Of a DNA stretch of 61,431 nucleotides, positions 60,877 through 61,431 are shown piece by piece. Location: the NCBI GenBank assembly GCA_964557375.1, contig CAZKZZ010000006.1, forward strand, positions 1-61,431, in the 5' to 3' direction. Within the stretch, counting starts at the first letter, position 1, and each line of letters begins with the position of its first letter. A program made the position numbers and the translations under genes. The notes under the pieces are model-generated. The model was not told the origin of the DNA, ran no database searches, and was given only the letters and a program-made list of their open reading frames with translations. The stretch comes from CAZKZZ01 sp964557375 (GTDB lineage: Bacteria; Spirochaetota; Spirochaetia; SPDA01; CAZJBZ01).

Positions 60877-61431
60877 CTATTGCGGAACTGCCTGCTGAGC
60901 ATCGGCAAATTCCTGTAATCCTTTCAGTGCTTCATCAATTGATTTTTCACCGAGAAGAGCAGGATGTATCTGATTCGCAGTTTCCAGCCGGAGTTCATAG
61001 GTTGACGTTATAGGCGGAAACTGGTCTGCCAGATTTTTCTTTACCAGATCTATTACCGGCAGGTAAGGAAGTGCTTCGATAACTTCCGGATCGTCGAACT
61101 GTTCCGAATATACGGGGATACACTTATCCACGATTGATCGCGTTTTGGTGTTCTCGTAAGAGGCCACGTATTTGATGTACTCTGCAGCCAATTCCGGGTT
61201 CTCTGCGGATTTGGGTATCAACAGATATTCATGTCCGTCGAGAGTACCCGTCATACCTGCTTCTCTACCGGGGAATGCAAAATAGCCGGTGTTATTGAAT
61301 TGTTTTTCGGTCAGGAACCCCGCGTACATCTCCCACATGGACATCATGGCAATGTCACCCTGGTCGAACAGTGATGAAACTTCCTGCTGCAGCTGGACCA
61401 GAATACCTCGGTCGACGAGGTCCCGATCGAG
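60877..61431 (-). CDS. ABC sugar-binding protein, C-terminal part (runs off the right edge)
   Basis: The frame is open from the window edge to a TAG at 60877; only the last ~184 codons are seen. DQGDIAMMSMWEMYAGFL, GTLDGHEYLLIPKSAENPELAAEYIKYVAS and DQFPPITSTYELRLETANQIHPAL are hallmarks of CUT1 solute-binding proteins. An ATG at 61347 is internal. It precedes the two permease genes by 92 bp, where a transcript-attenuating stem of the kind common after binding-protein genes would be expected; 60785-60850 shows GGGGGCA..CCCGGGAGTGCCCCTT (loose stem). Confidence 0.85.
   Translation of the reverse strand, partial: LDRDLVDRGILVQLQQEVSSLFDQGDIAMMSMWEMYAGFLTEKQFNNTGYFAFPGREAGMTGTLDGHEYLLIPKSAENPELAAEYIKYVASYENTKTRSIVDKCIPVYSEQFDDPEVIEALPYLPVIDLVKKNLADQFPPITSTYELRLETANQIHPALLGEKSIDEALKGLQEFADAQQAVPQ

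Noticed and set aside
1..61431. CRISPR array, tRNA or rRNA genes
   Set aside because: The repeats are irregularly spread palindromes without spacers, and I saw no cloverleaf or rRNA-like sequence; short RNA genes could still be missed by eye.

Overview
The window looks like a chromosomal segment (roughly half G+C by eye) of an anaerobic or facultative, Gram-negative-type bacterium. I favour a free-living spirochaete (Spirochaetota), at moderate confidence only. Reasons: many lipobox lipoproteins, a TolC/RND efflux set (two membranes), 7TM-type diguanylate cyclase and PAS/GAF kinase architectures, ThyX instead of ThyA, and parAB beside a large protein with a degenerate GGDEF domain. There is no rRNA or tRNA to settle it. 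The assembly is a scaffold: three runs of exactly 100 N occur, and at least one (38457-38556) is an unmerged 55-bp contig overlap rather than missing DNA.

Layout. 1-4.6 kb: parA-parB and a large GGDEF-like protein. 4.6-12.8 kb (minus strand): thyX, a VWA lipoprotein, then a compact five-gene operon (trpB2, a Cys-rich small protein, CapA-like lipoprotein, ferritin-like protein, ParB-like protein) behind a promoter with a palindromic operator, then a REC-histidine kinase. 12.9-28.2 kb: an NAD-linked [NiFe]-hydrogenase island, with the redox repressor rex divergent from hoxFUYHW and a single-domain response regulator, followed by the maturation genes hypA plus a MinD/Mrp-type ATPase (minus) and hypFCDE (plus), nikR, and a membrane diguanylate cyclase. 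A Rex-type operator lies on the hox transcription start, so NADH/NAD+ balance probably sets hydrogenase expression; NikR gives a nickel input. No classical GTPase hypB is present; the MinD-like ATPase translationally coupled to hypA resembles the archaeal ATPase-type HypB.

28.3-40.6 kb: a SHMT-aminomethyltransferase fusion, a MORN-repeat lipoprotein, a secreted coiled-coil/LamG-like protein, a solitary DNA methyltransferase, a guanine deaminase-like enzyme, a CaCA exchanger, a GltS-type symporter, and a minus-strand ECF-sigma operon ending in a fumarylacetoacetate-hydrolase family enzyme. 40.6-45.0 kb: a radical SAM gene bracketed by inverted copies of a composite palindromic repeat, and a two-component module. 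45.1-52.5 kb: an efflux operon headed by a regulator with two TetR DNA-binding domains, then TolC, membrane-fusion lipoprotein, RND pump and a PII-like protein. 52.5-61.4 kb: PD40 lipoprotein, PpiC isomerase, MFS transporter, hybrid kinase, TlpA-like thioredoxin, an internally deleted mutT, and a sugar ABC transporter running off the right edge.

The most unusual signal not tied to one gene is a family of A/T-armed palindromes scattered in the gaps between genes (1-105, 7272-7340, 19190-19213, 25600-25747, 40628-40746, 42352-42466, 53002-53032). They share modules, occur in both orientations and form two composite types.
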